NCBI RefSeq assembly: GCF_014841135.1
Contig: NZ_JACYTN010000029.1
Span: 1-53,341, forward strand
Direction: 5' to 3'
Origin: Paenibacillus arenosi
Lineage (GTDB): Bacteria > Bacillota > Bacilli > Paenibacillales > Paenibacillaceae
DNA: 53,341 nucleotides
Translations under genes and position numbers: made by a program
Notes under the pieces: model-generated
The model's input: only the letters and a program-made list of their open reading frames with translations
Databases searched by the model: none
What the model was told of the DNA's origin: nothing
In this document: piece by piece, positions 15,889-26,422 of the stretch
Layout: every line of letters starts with the position of its first letter
Position numbering within the stretch: the first letter of the stretch is position 1

Positions 15889-16686
15889 ATGAGAAATAGC
15901 GCTTATTTGGATTTGATACGGATGCGTTTCCTCATGATGCTTGCGTACCGCGTGAACTACTATTCAGGCATATTAATTTATACGCTCAATATCGGGGTTT
16001 ACTATTTTACATGGCAGGCGATATACGGCTCGCAGGAGACGCTAGCGGGTTTTACAGTCGAACAAATGACGACGTATATTGCGGTATCGTGGATGGCACG
16101 CGCCTTTTATTTTAACAATCTCGATCAAGAAATATCGAGGGAAATACGGGATGGCAGCGTTGCGATTCAGTTTATTCGTCCGTACAACTATATCCTAGTG
16201 AAGATGATGCAGGGGTTCGGAGAAGGTATTTTCCGATTGCTGTTGTTTATGGGCCCAGGAATGATCTTAGCCTGTATCTTGTTCCCAGTACAGCTGCCAA
16301 CTGATCCGAAGCTATGGCTTGTATTTGCGTGGATGTTATTTATGAGCTTCCTTATTAACTCGCAGATCAACATCATTACAGGACTTACAGCCTTCTTTAT
16401 TGAAAATAACCAAGGGATGATGCGATTGAAGCGGGTTATCGTGGATTTGTTCTCCGGCGTAATCGTGCCGATCTCGTTCTTCCCAGGCTGGCTTATTACG
16501 TTAAATGAATGGCTGCCGTTCCAAGCGATCACGTATCTTCCAAGCTCCGTATTTACAGGGCGTATCCCTGACGGAGAACTGCTTGGCGTGCTAGCGATTC
16601 AGCTGATTTGGTTCGCTGTGCTGATCGTGCCTATTATGCTGCTGTGGCGTGCAGCGCGTCAGCGCTTGTTCGTGCAAGGAGGGTAA
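15889..16686 (+). CDS. ABC-2 exporter permease, first subunit
   Basis: Integral membrane protein with about six hydrophobic segments (for example VNYYSGILIYTLNIGVYYF, LLLFMGPGMILACILF and the C-terminal LIWFAVLIVPIMLLW), matching the COG4587 ABC-2 permease type. ATG 15889 lies one base after the ATPase stop with AAGGGG at 15873-15878; an open frame further upstream overlaps the ATPase gene and was not used. Substrate unknown: related trios are annotated as drug or lipid exporters, but nothing here fixes it. Confidence 0.85.
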   Translation: MRNSAYLDLIRMRFLMMLAYRVNYYSGILIYTLNIGVYYFTWQAIYGSQETLAGFTVEQMTTYIAVSWMARAFYFNNLDQEISREIRDGSVAIQFIRPYNYILVKMMQGFGEGIFRLLLFMGPGMILACILFPVQLPTDPKLWLVFAWMLFMSFLINSQINIITGLTAFFIENNQGMMRLKRVIVDLFSGVIVPISFFPGWLITLNEWLPFQAITYLPSSVFTGRIPDGELLGVLAIQLIWFAVLIVPIMLLWRAARQRLFVQGG

Positions 16687-16689
16687 CGA

Positions 16690-17475
16690 ATGTATTATGT
16701 AGGGCTTGTATCAGAATATTTGAAAAATTACGCCAAAACCCGACTAACCTATCGGGCAGACTTTTGGATAGAAGTGATTTCCGATTTGATGTTCCAAATT
16801 ACGAACTTGATCTTTATCTTCGTTGTATTCATGCACACGCCGACCTTGGCAGGTTGGACGCGGGATGAGATGGTGTTCGTCTATGGGTACTTTATGATTC
16901 CATACGGGATCTTCAGCTGCTTCTTCAATATGTGGGGATTTAGCGAGCGTTACATTGTTAAGGGTGAGATGGACCGTATATTGACACGTCCTGCACATAA
17001 TCTGTTTCAAATCCTTTTGGAAAATGTAGATCCCCCATCCATAATTGGTTCCTTCGTCGGAGCGATATTGATGATCACCGCAGGTTCGCAGCTAGGGATC
17101 GATTTCGGTGCATTGGACATCCTTCTGCTACTTATTATGATTGTAGGGTCTGTGCTCATTTATTTCGGTATATACACGGCTTTAACGTCTATTTCATTCT
17201 ACTCGGATGCGCCGACAGGTATTTTACCGCTTGTATGGAATATTCAGAACTACGGCCGTTATCCGCTTACGATCTATAACCGCTTTATTCAAGTGCTGCT
17301 GACGTGGATTCTTCCGTTTGCTTTTGTGGGCATTGTGCCGGCATCTCGCTTCTTGGAGGACAAGGGAATGGAGCAAATGGCGTTGTTAACACCTGTCGTC
17401 GGCATTATTGCCTTTACGATCGGTCTAACGATGTGGAATGTTGGTGTTAAACGATATCGCGGAGCAGGTTCTTAG
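16690..17475 (+). CDS. ABC-2 exporter permease, second subunit
   Basis: Second membrane subunit of the same exporter, with about six predicted membrane segments (LMFQITNLIFIFVVFM, LLLLIMIVGSVLIYFGIY, ILPFAFVGIVPASRF and others), resembling the COG3694 type. It starts three bases after the preceding stop behind GGAGGG. The GxxxRxLxxPxxxLF-like stretch MDRILTRPAHNLFQILLENV is typical of this permease group. The operon ends at the terminator at 17580. Confidence 0.85.
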   Translation: MYYVGLVSEYLKNYAKTRLTYRADFWIEVISDLMFQITNLIFIFVVFMHTPTLAGWTRDEMVFVYGYFMIPYGIFSCFFNMWGFSERYIVKGEMDRILTRPAHNLFQILLENVDPPSIIGSFVGAILMITAGSQLGIDFGALDILLLLIMIVGSVLIYFGIYTALTSISFYSDAPTGILPLVWNIQNYGRYPLTIYNRFIQVLLTWILPFAFVGIVPASRFLEDKGMEQMALLTPVVGIIAFTIGLTMWNVGVKRYRGAGS

Positions 17476-17579
17476 AACGATCTAGCTTGATATTGAATCA
17501 ATAGGATATCTTGTGATGCTCAAGGTTCACAGTAGCCATATATATTTTCACTCGGGTATAATAAATTCCATCACACAAT

Positions 17580-17617
17580 GGGTCAGACAGCAGAAATGCT
17601 ATCTGACCCGTTTTTTT
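17580..17617 (+). terminator. Terminator after the ABC exporter operon
   Basis: GGGTCAGAcAGC pairs with GCTaTCTGACCC, followed by GTTTTTTT (to 17617). It lies between the exporter and the DinB-like gene and rules out the longer reading frame that runs through it. Confidence 0.9.
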
Positions 17618-17659
17618 GTGCATGTCGACTACGCGCCTACTAGTAAGAGGAGGATATTA

Positions 17660-18166
17660 ATGAAGCATTTTGCAGAAAGTATGTACGACTATCATGTGTG
17701 GGCTAATGAGAGAACATTGAATCATCTATTGACACTGCCCGAAGGAGTATTACAGCAAGAAATACAAAGTGTATTTAAGACATTGCATGATGTGGTTTCG
17801 CATATTTGTTTGGTGGATGAGGTGTGGATGACTGCATTTTCAGGTGAATTTAGTGCAGAGATGAAAGTAGATTTCGAATCGAAAATAAGAGAGCTATCAC
17901 AGCTTTCACTTGAAGAGCTCCAGCAGCGTTATGCGGACGTAGCTGTACAGTATCGTACTCATGTGGGAGCGCTACAAAATTTAGATGAGACTCGAGTGTA
18001 TACTCATCCTGTGTTTCCAACATTGACAGCTACCTATGCCGAATTGATTATGCATGTGGTCAATCATGCAACGTATCACCGTGGAAATATAACAGCGATG
18101 CTTAGGCAGTTAGGGTATAAAGGTATTTCAACTGACTATGTGCACTATCTTGTTGAAAATAAATAA
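17660..18166 (+). CDS. DinB-family four-helix metalloprotein
   Basis: A 168-residue DinB/YfiT-like protein. The family is a four-helix bundle with a three-histidine metal site; candidate ligands are in LHDVVSHICLVDEVW and the C-terminal VVNHATYHRGNI. Members include thiol transferases (bacillithiol, mycothiol), but most have no known reaction and none is claimed here. ATG 17660 follows AAGAGGAGG at ideal spacing; the frame remains open upstream to 17513 but crosses a terminator. Neighbours give no functional hint. Confidence 0.85.
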   Translation: MKHFAESMYDYHVWANERTLNHLLTLPEGVLQQEIQSVFKTLHDVVSHICLVDEVWMTAFSGEFSAEMKVDFESKIRELSQLSLEELQQRYADVAVQYRTHVGALQNLDETRVYTHPVFPTLTATYAELIMHVVNHATYHRGNITAMLRQLGYKGISTDYVHYLVENK

Positions 18167-18259
18167 TAAGTCGTTTATCCCGTACGATTGTTTGTCGCAG
18201 ATGATTCAGCGTGATAAGCTAGGTTTATATGATGGTAAAAAGACAAGAGGTGGTTCACG

Positions 18260-18733
18260 ATGACAGAACAAGCTCAACTAGGGCAGCAAATAGATTTTAC
18301 ACTTCCGGCATCGAACGGGGAGCAAGTGAGTTTGCAAGACTATCGCGGCAAAAAGGTCGTTATTTATTTTTACCCGAAAGATATGACACCTGGCTGCACG
18401 CAGGAATCTTGTGATTTCCGTGATTATCATGGTGACTTTGAGAAGTATAATACAGTTGTACTTGGCATTAGCCCTGATGATCTGAAATCTCACAACAAGT
18501 TTGTTGCGAAGCATGAATTGCCGTTCTTGCTGTTGTCGGATACGGAACAGACGGTAGCCGAACAGTTTGGCGTCTGGCAGTTGAAGAAAATGTACGGTCG
18601 CGAGTATTACGGTATCGTTCGTTCTACTTTCTTAGTAGATGAAGAAGGTAGACTTGTGCGTGAATGGCGCAATGTTAAAGTGAACGGACATACGCAGGAT
18701 GTGCTAGAAGCGGTACAGGCAGCGCAACTGTAG
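18260..18733 (+). CDS. bcp: Thiol peroxidase, Bcp/PrxQ-type peroxiredoxin
   Basis: Thioredoxin-dependent reduction of hydroperoxides in the cytoplasm. The peroxidatic cysteine is C46 in the peroxiredoxin motif YPKDMTPGCTQESC, and C51, five residues later, is the resolving cysteine typical of alpha-helical Bcp/PrxQ enzymes. The thioredoxin-like strands (KKVVIYFYPK, VVLGISPD) and YGIVRSTFLVDEEG near the end fit. Length 157 residues. AGAGGTGG precedes the ATG by 7 bases. It is followed by a terminator at 18812 and appears monocistronic. Confidence 0.94.
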   Translation: MTEQAQLGQQIDFTLPASNGEQVSLQDYRGKKVVIYFYPKDMTPGCTQESCDFRDYHGDFEKYNTVVLGISPDDLKSHNKFVAKHELPFLLLSDTEQTVAEQFGVWQLKKMYGREYYGIVRSTFLVDEEGRLVREWRNVKVNGHTQDVLEAVQAAQL

Positions 18734-18811
18734 GCGATCGACAGGTAGGAGAGGCTGTCTTTGAAGTAGTTTAATTACTGAGCGAGCATTCTATTTAAAA
18801 TGATGAACAAG

Positions 18812-18851
18812 GTCGAGTTAGGGTTAGTTATAAGCCTGAACTCGGCTTTTT
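18812..18851 (+). terminator. Terminator after bcp
   Basis: GTCGAGTT (18812-18819) pairs with AACTCGGC (18839-18846, one wobble) and is followed by TTTTT. Downstream to 19417 there is no gene; the gap holds two paired-palindrome elements. Confidence 0.75.
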
Positions 18852-18913
18852 GTGTTGTTCAGCGGTTTGTAGTGTTTATTCGGTCGTACTATTTTCCAAG
18901 CTTGTCTCCAATC

Positions 18914-18980
18914 TTGCAAAAATGCATCTATTTTAAGCTGAAAACGAGCGGTGAAAAGAAATTGATGCGAAAGTGCAATC
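18914..18980. repeat. Paired TGCA palindrome element, copy B
   Basis: TTGCAAAAATGCATC (18914-18928) and TTGATGCGAAAGTGCAATC (18962-18980), 33 bp apart, both imperfect palindromes around TGC/GCA cores. Same plan as copies A, C and D; copy C follows after 45 bp. Confidence 0.4.
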
Positions 18981-19025
18981 TTTATTAGCGAATGAAGGTT
19001 AATAAAGGTAAGGGAGGCTAAATAA

Positions 19026-19096
19026 CTGCATAATCGCAGGCATTTGTCCACGACTTCTTAAAAAGGGAGCAAATTGATGCATAATCGCATCAATTT
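19026..19096. repeat. Paired TGCA palindrome element, copy C
   Basis: CTGCATAATCGCAG (19026-19039) and a perfect 10-bp inverted repeat AAATTGATGC / GCATCAATTT (19071-19096, six-base loop), 31 bp apart. The best-preserved second hairpin of the family. No U-run follows, so it is not a standard terminator. From 19097 to 19417 no gene is visible; a CCGATAA near 19367 resembles a sigma-D -10 but lacks a good -35. Confidence 0.5.
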
Positions 19097-19417
19097 CTAA
19101 GGTATGAGCGTTGAGTCGGATACAAACTCAAATTCACATGGAAATTCAAATATAAGTTCCAACAGCCATAAGGGCGAATTAAACGTTGTGCGAGGAAGAA
19201 GATCTAGCAGCAGTGGAAGGTAGTAATGGCTTTCTTCTAACCGAGTTCACCTATTTTATAGGGTTCAGTCACTGATGAAAAAGACCATCTGTACATACAA
19301 TTATTTACTGGAATAAAAAGGTTTTTGAAAATAACGGTGAAACTCTACTGCATTTACATTCATTTTCCGATAATTAATCAGTAGATACATAAAGAACAAG
19401 ACATTTAGGGGGCCAAC

Positions 19418-21385
19418 ATGAATAAGTTTTCATCCGTAAAAGTGCGATTGATTGTCTCATTCGCATTTATTTTGCTTGCTCCAAGCATTTTGATTGGAGT
19501 AATTTCTTATAATAGTGCGAGTTCTATCGTAAAGCATGAAATGGAGCTTGCTATTGCTCAAAGTATTAAGCTGCTAAATGATCAGATTGATGCAGCGATT
19601 GACGAAAGTGATGCAAACATCAAATATTTATCCAAAATCATTAACGCTAAAGGTGATAACGGATCAGATCATTCACCTGTTCGTGAATTGTTGAATGATT
19701 TCCAAGAGCTTCATCCAAATTTGGCAAGTACATTTGTTGGGACGACGGACGGAGTTATGATCCAGTCTCCTAAAATGAAGCTACCTGAAAACTATGACCC
19801 GAGGAACAGCTTTTGGTATAAAGAATCGATGGCGAACAAAGGCAAAGTTGTTATTACAAATCCTCGTATGACGGATTCGACTAAAGAAATGGTCGTAACC
19901 ATTGCACGCTCCTTGGAAGACGGTTCGGGAGCAGTTGCAATGAATTTAAAGCTTAAGCATTTAATGGATATTGCACAAGATGTGAAGATCGGCCATGAAG
20001 GCTATATTATTATGCTAAGTAAAGATAAGAAAATCATGGTGCACCCAACACGGCAGTTAGGATCGGATGTAAGTGAAGAATCTTGGGTTGATCCTATGTT
20101 TGCAGATAAGCAAGGTATGTTCACGTATGAGTTTGAGGGCGATTCCAAAGAAATGGGCTTCCTTACAAATGAAGCGACAGGCTGGAAAGTAGCAGGAACG
20201 ATGTATTCTGAGGAGTATGGCAACACATCACAACCTATTTTGAACACAACGATGATTGTTATTGCCGTAGCTGTAGCACTTGGCACGGTTGTCGTCGTAT
20301 ATATTATTCGTTCTATTCTGATCCCACTTAATCGTCTAAGAGGCGTTGCTCAGGCTGTAAGTGGTGGCAATTTGCAGATGCGCCTAAATTCTTCATCCAA
20401 GGATGAGCTCGGCGAGTTGAGCCGTAGCTTTGATGCGATGACGGATTCATTGCGTTCCGTATTAAATGAAGTGTCAGACGCTTCGCTGCATTTGTCCTCT
20501 TCTTCTCAAGAGCTAGCAGCTGCTTCTGAGCAGTCTGCGCAAGCTTCGCAATATACGGCGGAAAGTATGACGGAGTTAGCTGCAGGATCAGAGCAGCAAG
20601 TAAGCCAGATGAATCAAGCGGATACGATTGTTGGAGAGTTGGCTGTAGGAGCGCGTCAAATTGCAAACAGTTCGCAATCTGTGGCAGAAGCGGCGACGCT
20701 TTCATCCGATGTAGTTGTGGAAGGAAGTCGCTTTATTAAGCAAGCGGTTGAACAAATGGAATCGATTAATAGCAGTGTAACTCAGCTAGGTCAATCGATG
20801 AGCGGATTAAGCGAGCAAGCGCGCAGTATTGATGATATTGTAACAGCTATAACTGGCATTGCTGGCCAAACCAACTTGTTGGCGCTAAATGCTTCGATCG
20901 AGGCAGCACGTGCGGGTGAGCACGGCAGAGGATTTGCAGTAGTAGCAAGCGAAGTTCGTAAATTAGCGGAGCAATCTTCCTTGATGGCTCAGCAAATAGC
21001 GGAGACGATTCAACATATACAAGCTGAAATGCTGAAGTCCGCACAAGATACAGAGAACAGTGCTGCTGAGGTTAAGCTTGGCATTAAAGTAATCCACGAA
21101 GCAGGATCTTCGTTCGAACGTATGGAGAGTGCGGTGCAAGTTGTAGCTACACAAATTCAAGAAGTATCGGCATCTTCCGAACAAATGGCTGCTGGTACGG
21201 ATGAGATGAGTGGTTATATTAATGAAATGAAGGCTGTGACGGAACAAGCTGCGGATCATACGAAAGACGTATCGGCAACAGCCGAGGAGCAGTTGGCTTC
21301 CATGCAGCAAATTAGTTCGTCAGCTGAAGAGCTATCCCGCATGGCAGAGCGGTTAGGTGTTGTTATTTCAAAGTTCAAATTGTAA
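19418..21385 (+). CDS. Methyl-accepting chemotaxis protein 1
   Basis: Transmembrane chemoreceptor signalling through CheA/CheW. TM1 is about residues 10-30 ([19 protein letters not shown]), followed by an extracellular dCache-like sensor ([18 protein letters not shown] is the typical Cache stretch), TM2 about 280-300, a HAMP domain ([21 protein letters not shown]) and the signalling helices with the tip [21 protein letters not shown] and [17 protein letters not shown]. Length 655 residues. The ligand is not predictable by eye. First of three tandem paralogues; followed by its own terminator. Confidence 0.92.
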   Translation: MNKFSSVKVRLIVSFAFILLAPSILIGVISYNSASSIVKHEMELAIAQSIKLLNDQIDAAIDESDANIKYLSKIINAKGDNGSDHSPVRELLNDFQELHPNLASTFVGTTDGVMIQSPKMKLPENYDPRNSFWYKESMANKGKVVITNPRMTDSTKEMVVTIARSLEDGSGAVAMNLKLKHLMDIAQDVKIGHEGYIIMLSKDKKIMVHPTRQLGSDVSEESWVDPMFADKQGMFTYEFEGDSKEMGFLTNEATGWKVAGTMYSEEYGNTSQPILNTTMIVIAVAVALGTVVVVYIIRSILIPLNRLRGVAQAVSGGNLQMRLNSSSKDELGELSRSFDAMTDSLRSVLNEVSDASLHLSSSSQELAAASEQSAQASQYTAESMTELAAGSEQQVSQMNQADTIVGELAVGARQIANSSQSVAEAATLSSDVVVEGSRFIKQAVEQMESINSSVTQLGQSMSGLSEQARSIDDIVTAITGIAGQTNLLALNASIEAARAGEHGRGFAVVASEVRKLAEQSSLMAQQIAETIQHIQAEMLKSAQDTENSAAEVKLGIKVIHEAGSSFERMESAVQVVATQIQEVSASSEQMAAGTDEMSGYINEMKAVTEQAADHTKDVSATAEEQLASMQQISSSAEELSRMAERLGVVISKFKL

Positions 21386-21433
21386 TGATACAGTTCAATG
21401 TAATTGTGCTATAACAGGAATAAAGTTCTAATT

Positions 21434-21472
21434 AAGCTGTCCTTTGTCAGGTACTGACAAGGCAGCTTTTTT
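21434..21472 (+). terminator. Terminator after chemoreceptor 1
   Basis: AAGCTG-t-CCTTTGTCA pairs with TGACAAGG-CAGCTT, then TTTTTT. The remaining gap to 21697 contains no gene; AT-rich sequence near 21530-21560 may hold the next promoter. Confidence 0.85.
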
Positions 21473-21697
21473 AGTTATAATGATCCATTTTTCAACAAAA
21501 TTATCGTAAATTATGTCATTAAATTGATATGTCATTTATAATATTTATGGAACAAATTATCGTATAGCTACTATTTTAAGAGGAGAGCGGCGCGAGGTGA
21601 GTGCATGAGCAACTCGAAATAGGTGTCAAAGAGATTTACTGAGGGGAAAACTACTAGGTTGTTAGATGGTGACAAACTTCATCAAGTGGGGGACAAC

Positions 21698-23662
21698 ATG
21701 AAAATCAAATGGTCAGTACGTACACGTCTTATTTTGGCTTTTGCACTTATTTTGATCGTTCCAAGCTTGTCAATTGGTCTATTTTCCTATGATGCGGCTA
21801 AGTTTATCGTACAGGAAGAGATTGTTGATGCAGCTACAGAAAATGTTATGCTCTTGAATGATAAAGTCACAACGATGATTGTGGATGGAAAGAGCGATGT
21901 TCAATTTTTGGCAGGAATTGTTCAGGCAACTGGGGATAAGGGAGAAGAGGGATCTCCTACTAGAAAGCTAGTTACTCATTATCAGGCGCAAAATCCTGAG
22001 CTTGTTAGTACATATGTAGGAACGAAAGATGGTGCAATGATTCAATCTCCTAAGTTTAAAATGGCTGCAGACTATGATCCGAGGAAGCGGGATTGGTATA
22101 AGCAAGCGATGGAGAATAAGGGAGAAGTAATCGTATCTGCGCCTTACTATACGGCTTCAACAGGGGCAGAAGTAGTCTCCATATCACGGACGATTGACGA
22201 TGGCTCAGGTGTTGTGTCGATGAATTTGAATTTAAAAGGCATCTTAGAGATGACGAAAAATATTAAGATTGGTGAGCAAGGTTATACAATCATCATGGAT
22301 GAAACGCGCAAGTATGTAGCGCATCCAACTGAAAAATTAGGCGTTGAATCTAAGGCGGATTGGATAGATGAGCTGTATAGCAAAGAATCGGGTACGATCA
22401 GCTATACATTTGAGGGAGAACCTAAAGCATTAGTATTTACAACTAACAAGACGACTGGTTGGAAAATAATCGGAACGATGTACACGAAGGAGTTTGAGCA
22501 GACTTCGGCTCCTATTTTTAAGAGTGCCGTAATTGTTATCGCTATCTCTTTGCTAATTGGTTCACTGGTTGTTTTCTTGATTGTTCGTTCTATTACGAAC
22601 CCATTGCAGCGTCTTATGAACTCTGCGCAGTTGATTAGTGCGGGGGATTTGACTGTGCGGATTCATTCCAAATCGAATGATGAATTCGGTAAGTTAAGTA
22701 ACAGTTTTGATGCGATGACCGAGTCGCTTCGCAGCGTGCTCCATGAAGTGTCCGACACATCGATGCATTTGGCCTCCTCTTCGCAGGAGCTTGCGGCTGC
22801 TTCTGAGCAATCCGCGCAAGCTGCTCAGTATACAGCTGACAGCATGGGGCAGTTGGCTGAAGGGTCGGACAGCCAAGTAGCGAGCATGGATGCTGCGGAG
22901 ATGATTGTAGAGGAAATTACAGTTGGGGCGAGGCAGATTGCTAGTAGTTCTAGTACGGTTAGCGAAGCAGCTATGCAATCGTCAGAAGTGGTTGGCAGCG
23001 GCAATCATTCCATCCAGCGAGCGATTAAACAAATGGAGTCGATCAATAGCAGTGTAGGTGAGCTAGGTCAGTCGATGCGAGGTTTAAGAGAGCAAGCACG
23101 GAGCATTGACGATATCGTTAAGGCCATTACAGCGATTGCGGGCCAGACGAATTTGTTGGCATTGAATGCTTCTATTGAAGCAGCACGGGCTGGTGAGCAT
23201 GGCAAAGGATTTGCTGTTGTAGCAAGTGAAGTGCGCAAGCTCGCTGAGCAGTCTTCTGCGATGGCGCAACAGATTGCGGAGACGATTCAGCATATTCAAG
23301 CTGAGATGGAGAAGTCGGCATCTAGTTCTGAGCAGAGTGCAGTAGAGGTTGCGCGAGGTATTGATGTTATTCATGAAGCGGGCATGGCATTCGGAGAAAT
23401 TGAGCAAGCGGCTCAGATCGTGGCGACACAGATTCAAGAAGTGTCTGCGGCTGCTCAGCAGATGTCTGCGAGCACAGAAGTGATGGCGAGCAATATGCAG
23501 TCTATTAAGGCCGTCACTGTACAAATGGCAGACGGTACACAAAGTGTATCTGCGACGACAGAAGAGCAACTGGCTTCCATGCAGGAAATTAGCAACTCAG
23601 CAGAGGAATTGTCCAGCATGGCAGAGCGTCTAGAGTCTTTAATTGCAAGGTTTAAGGTGTAG
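21698..23662 (+). CDS. Methyl-accepting chemotaxis protein 2
   Basis: Chemoreceptor with the same architecture as its neighbours: TM1 ([19 protein letters not shown]), Cache sensor ([20 protein letters not shown]), TM2 ([18 protein letters not shown]), HAMP and a signalling domain with [21 protein letters not shown]. The signalling half is nearly the same as in the other two, while the sensor differs, as expected for duplicated receptors with diverged ligands. ATG 21698 (654 residues) is preferred because GTGGGGGA stands before it; a GTG at 21623 in frame has no comparable site. Confidence 0.92.
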   Translation: MKIKWSVRTRLILAFALILIVPSLSIGLFSYDAAKFIVQEEIVDAATENVMLLNDKVTTMIVDGKSDVQFLAGIVQATGDKGEEGSPTRKLVTHYQAQNPELVSTYVGTKDGAMIQSPKFKMAADYDPRKRDWYKQAMENKGEVIVSAPYYTASTGAEVVSISRTIDDGSGVVSMNLNLKGILEMTKNIKIGEQGYTIIMDETRKYVAHPTEKLGVESKADWIDELYSKESGTISYTFEGEPKALVFTTNKTTGWKIIGTMYTKEFEQTSAPIFKSAVIVIAISLLIGSLVVFLIVRSITNPLQRLMNSAQLISAGDLTVRIHSKSNDEFGKLSNSFDAMTESLRSVLHEVSDTSMHLASSSQELAAASEQSAQAAQYTADSMGQLAEGSDSQVASMDAAEMIVEEITVGARQIASSSSTVSEAAMQSSEVVGSGNHSIQRAIKQMESINSSVGELGQSMRGLREQARSIDDIVKAITAIAGQTNLLALNASIEAARAGEHGKGFAVVASEVRKLAEQSSAMAQQIAETIQHIQAEMEKSASSSEQSAVEVARGIDVIHEAGMAFGEIEQAAQIVATQIQEVSAAAQQMSASTEVMASNMQSIKAVTVQMADGTQSVSATTEEQLASMQEISNSAEELSSMAERLESLIARFKV

Positions 23663-23711
23663 GTTAGTTTATGCAAACAAGTAGCCTATTTAAATAGAAT
23701 CATTCGTAATA

Positions 23712-23747
23712 GGAAAGAGCCCAGTGAATCTCAATGGGCTCTTTTCC
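23712..23747 (+). terminator. Terminator after chemoreceptor 2
   Basis: GGAAAGAGCCCA pairs with TGGGCTCTTTTCC across an 11-base loop; the T-run is inside the right arm. It may work in both directions. Confidence 0.8.
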
Positions 23748-23784
23748 CTGTTAATATTTATGCATGTATTTTTAGGCCCGAAAT

Positions 23785-23792
23785 GCCGATAT
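23785..23792 (+). promoter_or_regulatory. Sigma-D-type -10 element before chemoreceptor 3
   Basis: GCCGATAT is a perfect match to the -10 of motility sigma factor promoters (sigma-D/FliA), 45 bp before the start codon of a chemotaxis gene. No convincing TAAA -35 is found 14-16 bp upstream, so confidence is moderate. Confidence 0.5.
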
Positions 23793-23836
23793 GTAAGGGA
23801 GATAGGATACACATTTTGTGACAAGGTGGGAACAAT

Positions 23837-25801
23837 ATGAAGTGGAAATTATCCGTGCGGGCGCGTCTTATTTTAGCGTTTGTATTGATATTGTTAGTGC
23901 CGAGTTTGTCGATTGGCATGTTTTCATACGATACGGCTAAAGGTATCGTACAAGAAGAAATATACTCTGCAACCGAAGCTAGTGTCATGCTGTTGGATGA
24001 TAAAATAAGCGGGATGGTTTCCGACAGCAAAAGCAATGTCGAGTTTTTGGCTGGATCTGTACTGGATTTAGTAGAGAAGGGTCAAGATCATTCGGAAATC
24101 TTTGATCTGTTAAATCGATTCCAGTTTACTCATCCTGAACTAGCTTCTACGTATATAGGTACGAAGGAAGGTGCCATGATTCAGGCACCGAAATTTAAGA
24201 CAGACTTAGGCTTTGATCCAAGGAAACGTGAGTGGTATACACTAGCGTTGGATAAGAAGGGGGATGTCGTTACTACTCCTCCATATCGTGACGCATTAAC
24301 AGGCAAAGAAGTAGTTACCATTTCTCGTGCTATCGATAACGGTAATGGTGTTGTTGCCGTAGATCTAGATTTGAAGAAACTGATGGCGATGACGAATCAA
24401 GTAAAAGTCGGAACGAATGGATATATCATCATCCTCGATCAGACTGGCAAATATGTTGTGCATCCAACGCTGCCACTAGGAAGCGAAGCTAAGGAAGTAT
24501 GGATGGACGAAGTGTACGGTCAAATTTCTGGACGCCATCATTATATGCTGAACGGCGAATCAAAAGATATGGCGTATACGACGAATGAAGAGACAGGTTG
24601 GAAAATTGCAGGTATGATGCTCACCGAGGAGTATGGAGAGGCGTCACAGCCTATTTTCCGAACGACATTTATTATTGTAACCGCTGCGGTCATTATTGGT
24701 GCTGTCGTTATCTTCTTTATAATTCGTTCTATTTTCAACCCATTGCAAAGATTAATGAGAGCTGCCAATCGAGTGAGCAAAGGCGACTTGACTGTGAAAA
24801 TTGACTCTCGCTCGAACGATGAATTCGGTAAACTAAGCTATAGCTTTGATACGATGACGAATTCATTGCGTGGTGTTATCAATGAAGTAACAGATACTTC
24901 GATGCACTTGTCTTCCTCTTCACAAGAACTTGCGGCTGCTTCTGAGCAATCGGCTCAAGCATCTCAATATACAGCGGAGAGCATGAACCAACTGGCAGTA
25001 GGTTCAGAAACGCAAGTATCGAATATGAATGAAGCAGAAGGCATTGTTCAAGAGATTACAGTGGGTGCAAAACAAATTGCTGGCGGCTCACAGACGGTTA
25101 GTCATGCAGCACTTGAATCGTCTGATATGGTAGAAGAGGGGAATCGCTCGATTCAGCGAGCGATCCAGCAGATGGAGTCCATTAATAGCAGTGTGAGCGG
25201 CATGGGACAATCGATGAAAGATCTCAGCGGGCAAACGCAAAAGATCAATGATATCGTTAAAGCCATTACAGGGATCGCTGAACAAACCAATTTGTTGGCC
25301 CTTAATGCTTCCATCGAGGCAGCTCGTGCTGGTGAGCATGGCAGAGGCTTTGCAGTGGTTGCAAGTGAGGTACGTAAGCTGGCTGAGCAATCTTCGACGA
25401 TGGCGAAGGAAATTGCAGAGACGATTAAGCATATTCAGTCTGAAATGCAGAAGTCGGTTCGCAATTCAGAGCAAAGCGTATCAGAGGTATCCCTTGGTAT
25501 TGAAGTCATGCACGAAGCAGGAGCTGCGTTTGAACGTATTGAGCAAGCTGTGCAAATTGTAGCGACACAAATCCAAGAAGTATCCGCTTCGGCTCAACAA
25601 ATGTCTGTAGGCACAGAAGAAATGTCCGGCTACATGCAAGAAGTGAAGTCTGTCACGCTCAAAATGGCAGAAGGTACGCAAACGGTATCTGCTACAACGG
25701 AAGAGCAGTTGGCTTCCATGCAGGAAATTAGCAATTCAGCGGAAGAATTGTCTCGCATGGCTGAGCGTCTTGAGGAAAGTATTTCGAAGTTCAAGCTATA
25801 A
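23837..25801 (+). CDS. Methyl-accepting chemotaxis protein 3
   Basis: Third tandem chemoreceptor, 654 residues: TM1 ([19 protein letters not shown]), Cache sensor ([20 protein letters not shown]), TM2 ([18 protein letters not shown]), HAMP and signalling domain with [28 protein letters not shown] precedes the ATG. The opening residues resemble those of receptor 2 (KWxxRxRLILAF), suggesting these two are the closest pair. A sigma-D-like -10 lies upstream. Confidence 0.92.
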   Translation: MKWKLSVRARLILAFVLILLVPSLSIGMFSYDTAKGIVQEEIYSATEASVMLLDDKISGMVSDSKSNVEFLAGSVLDLVEKGQDHSEIFDLLNRFQFTHPELASTYIGTKEGAMIQAPKFKTDLGFDPRKREWYTLALDKKGDVVTTPPYRDALTGKEVVTISRAIDNGNGVVAVDLDLKKLMAMTNQVKVGTNGYIIILDQTGKYVVHPTLPLGSEAKEVWMDEVYGQISGRHHYMLNGESKDMAYTTNEETGWKIAGMMLTEEYGEASQPIFRTTFIIVTAAVIIGAVVIFFIIRSIFNPLQRLMRAANRVSKGDLTVKIDSRSNDEFGKLSYSFDTMTNSLRGVINEVTDTSMHLSSSSQELAAASEQSAQASQYTAESMNQLAVGSETQVSNMNEAEGIVQEITVGAKQIAGGSQTVSHAALESSDMVEEGNRSIQRAIQQMESINSSVSGMGQSMKDLSGQTQKINDIVKAITGIAEQTNLLALNASIEAARAGEHGRGFAVVASEVRKLAEQSSTMAKEIAETIKHIQSEMQKSVRNSEQSVSEVSLGIEVMHEAGAAFERIEQAVQIVATQIQEVSASAQQMSVGTEEMSGYMQEVKSVTLKMAEGTQTVSATTEEQLASMQEISNSAEELSRMAERLEESISKFKL

Positions 25802-25869
25802 CGATGACCATGCATAGCCTGATAGATGGCTAGCTACCAACGGAATGCTAGTTGCTTTTGGCGGCTCAG

Positions 25870-25898
25870 TTCACCTGCTGCGTTATCCTTGTTATAAT
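25870..25898 (+). promoter_or_regulatory. Promoter of the YqkK-like gene
   Basis: TTCACC (25870-25875), 17 bp, TATAAT (25893-25898), 26 bp before the start codon, with GAGGTGA between. Confidence 0.6.
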
Positions 25899-25923
25899 AG
25901 AAGGAGAAACCGAGGTGAATAGG

Positions 25924-26190
25924 ATGGCTAAGAAAAGAAAACAGCAACCAACGCCTTCTTCCAACCTATCCGCGGATAAGCCAGCTACGTTGAAAGACTT
26001 ATTGAGTGCGGATGTGCTAAGCAAACTGAAGGCGCAAAGCGAAGATTTGAAGACAGCTGAAGCTGAACGCAAAGAAGTGGAGCGCAAGAAGGAAGAAGAA
26101 GCACGCAAGGCGGAACAGAAACGTCTTGATAATGATTTTGAGTATTTATTGAACAACGACAAAATGGATTGGCGTAAATATAAATCTTAA
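25924..26190 (+). CDS. Small charged coiled-coil protein, YqkK-like
   Basis: An 88-residue, highly charged cytoplasmic protein: basic start (MAKKRKQQ), a disordered stretch, then a long E/K/R-rich helix (about 45-75, EAERKEVERKKEEEARKAEQ) and a C-terminal FEYLLNNDKMDWRKYKS. The ending resembles the small YqkK/DUF3886 proteins of Bacillus, whose function is unknown. ATG 25924 has GAGGTGA eight bases upstream; a longer frame to 25852 covers the promoter and was discarded. Monocistronic between its promoter and a strong terminator. Confidence 0.7.
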   Translation: MAKKRKQQPTPSSNLSADKPATLKDLLSADVLSKLKAQSEDLKTAEAERKEVERKKEEEARKAEQKRLDNDFEYLLNNDKMDWRKYKS

Positions 26191-26213
26191 TTCATTTACG
26201 CTTCACTAACGTA

Positions 26214-26273
26214 AACAATGGATAGAGTTATCAGTGGCAGCAAGCCCTGATGATGCGCTATCCATTGTTTTTT
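26214..26273 (+). terminator. Terminator after the YqkK-like gene
   Basis: AACAATGGATAG (26214-26225) pairs perfectly with CTATCCATTGTT (26258-26269), followed by T. The 32-base loop is long for a terminator but the stem is strong. Confidence 0.8.
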
Positions 26274-26422
26274 ATTTGCTCATTTTAGCGTAGGTTACTT
26301 CAATGCTTGAAAATTTGTCCATATAAATTGGTTCGATTTTCATATTTTTATGTGGCAAATACCTAAATTAGGATATATAATGTGTTTTACATAAAAACAT
26401 TTGTACATACATGGAGGACATT

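Noticed and set aside
17513..17659. Upstream extension of the DinB-like reading frame
   Set aside because: It runs through the strong terminator at 17580-17617, and an ideal AAGAGGAGG site precedes the internal ATG at 17660.
19367..19374. Sigma-D-like promoter before chemoreceptor 1 (TCCGATAA)
   Set aside because: The -10 differs from consensus and no TAAA -35 is present at 14-16 bp; not strong enough to list.
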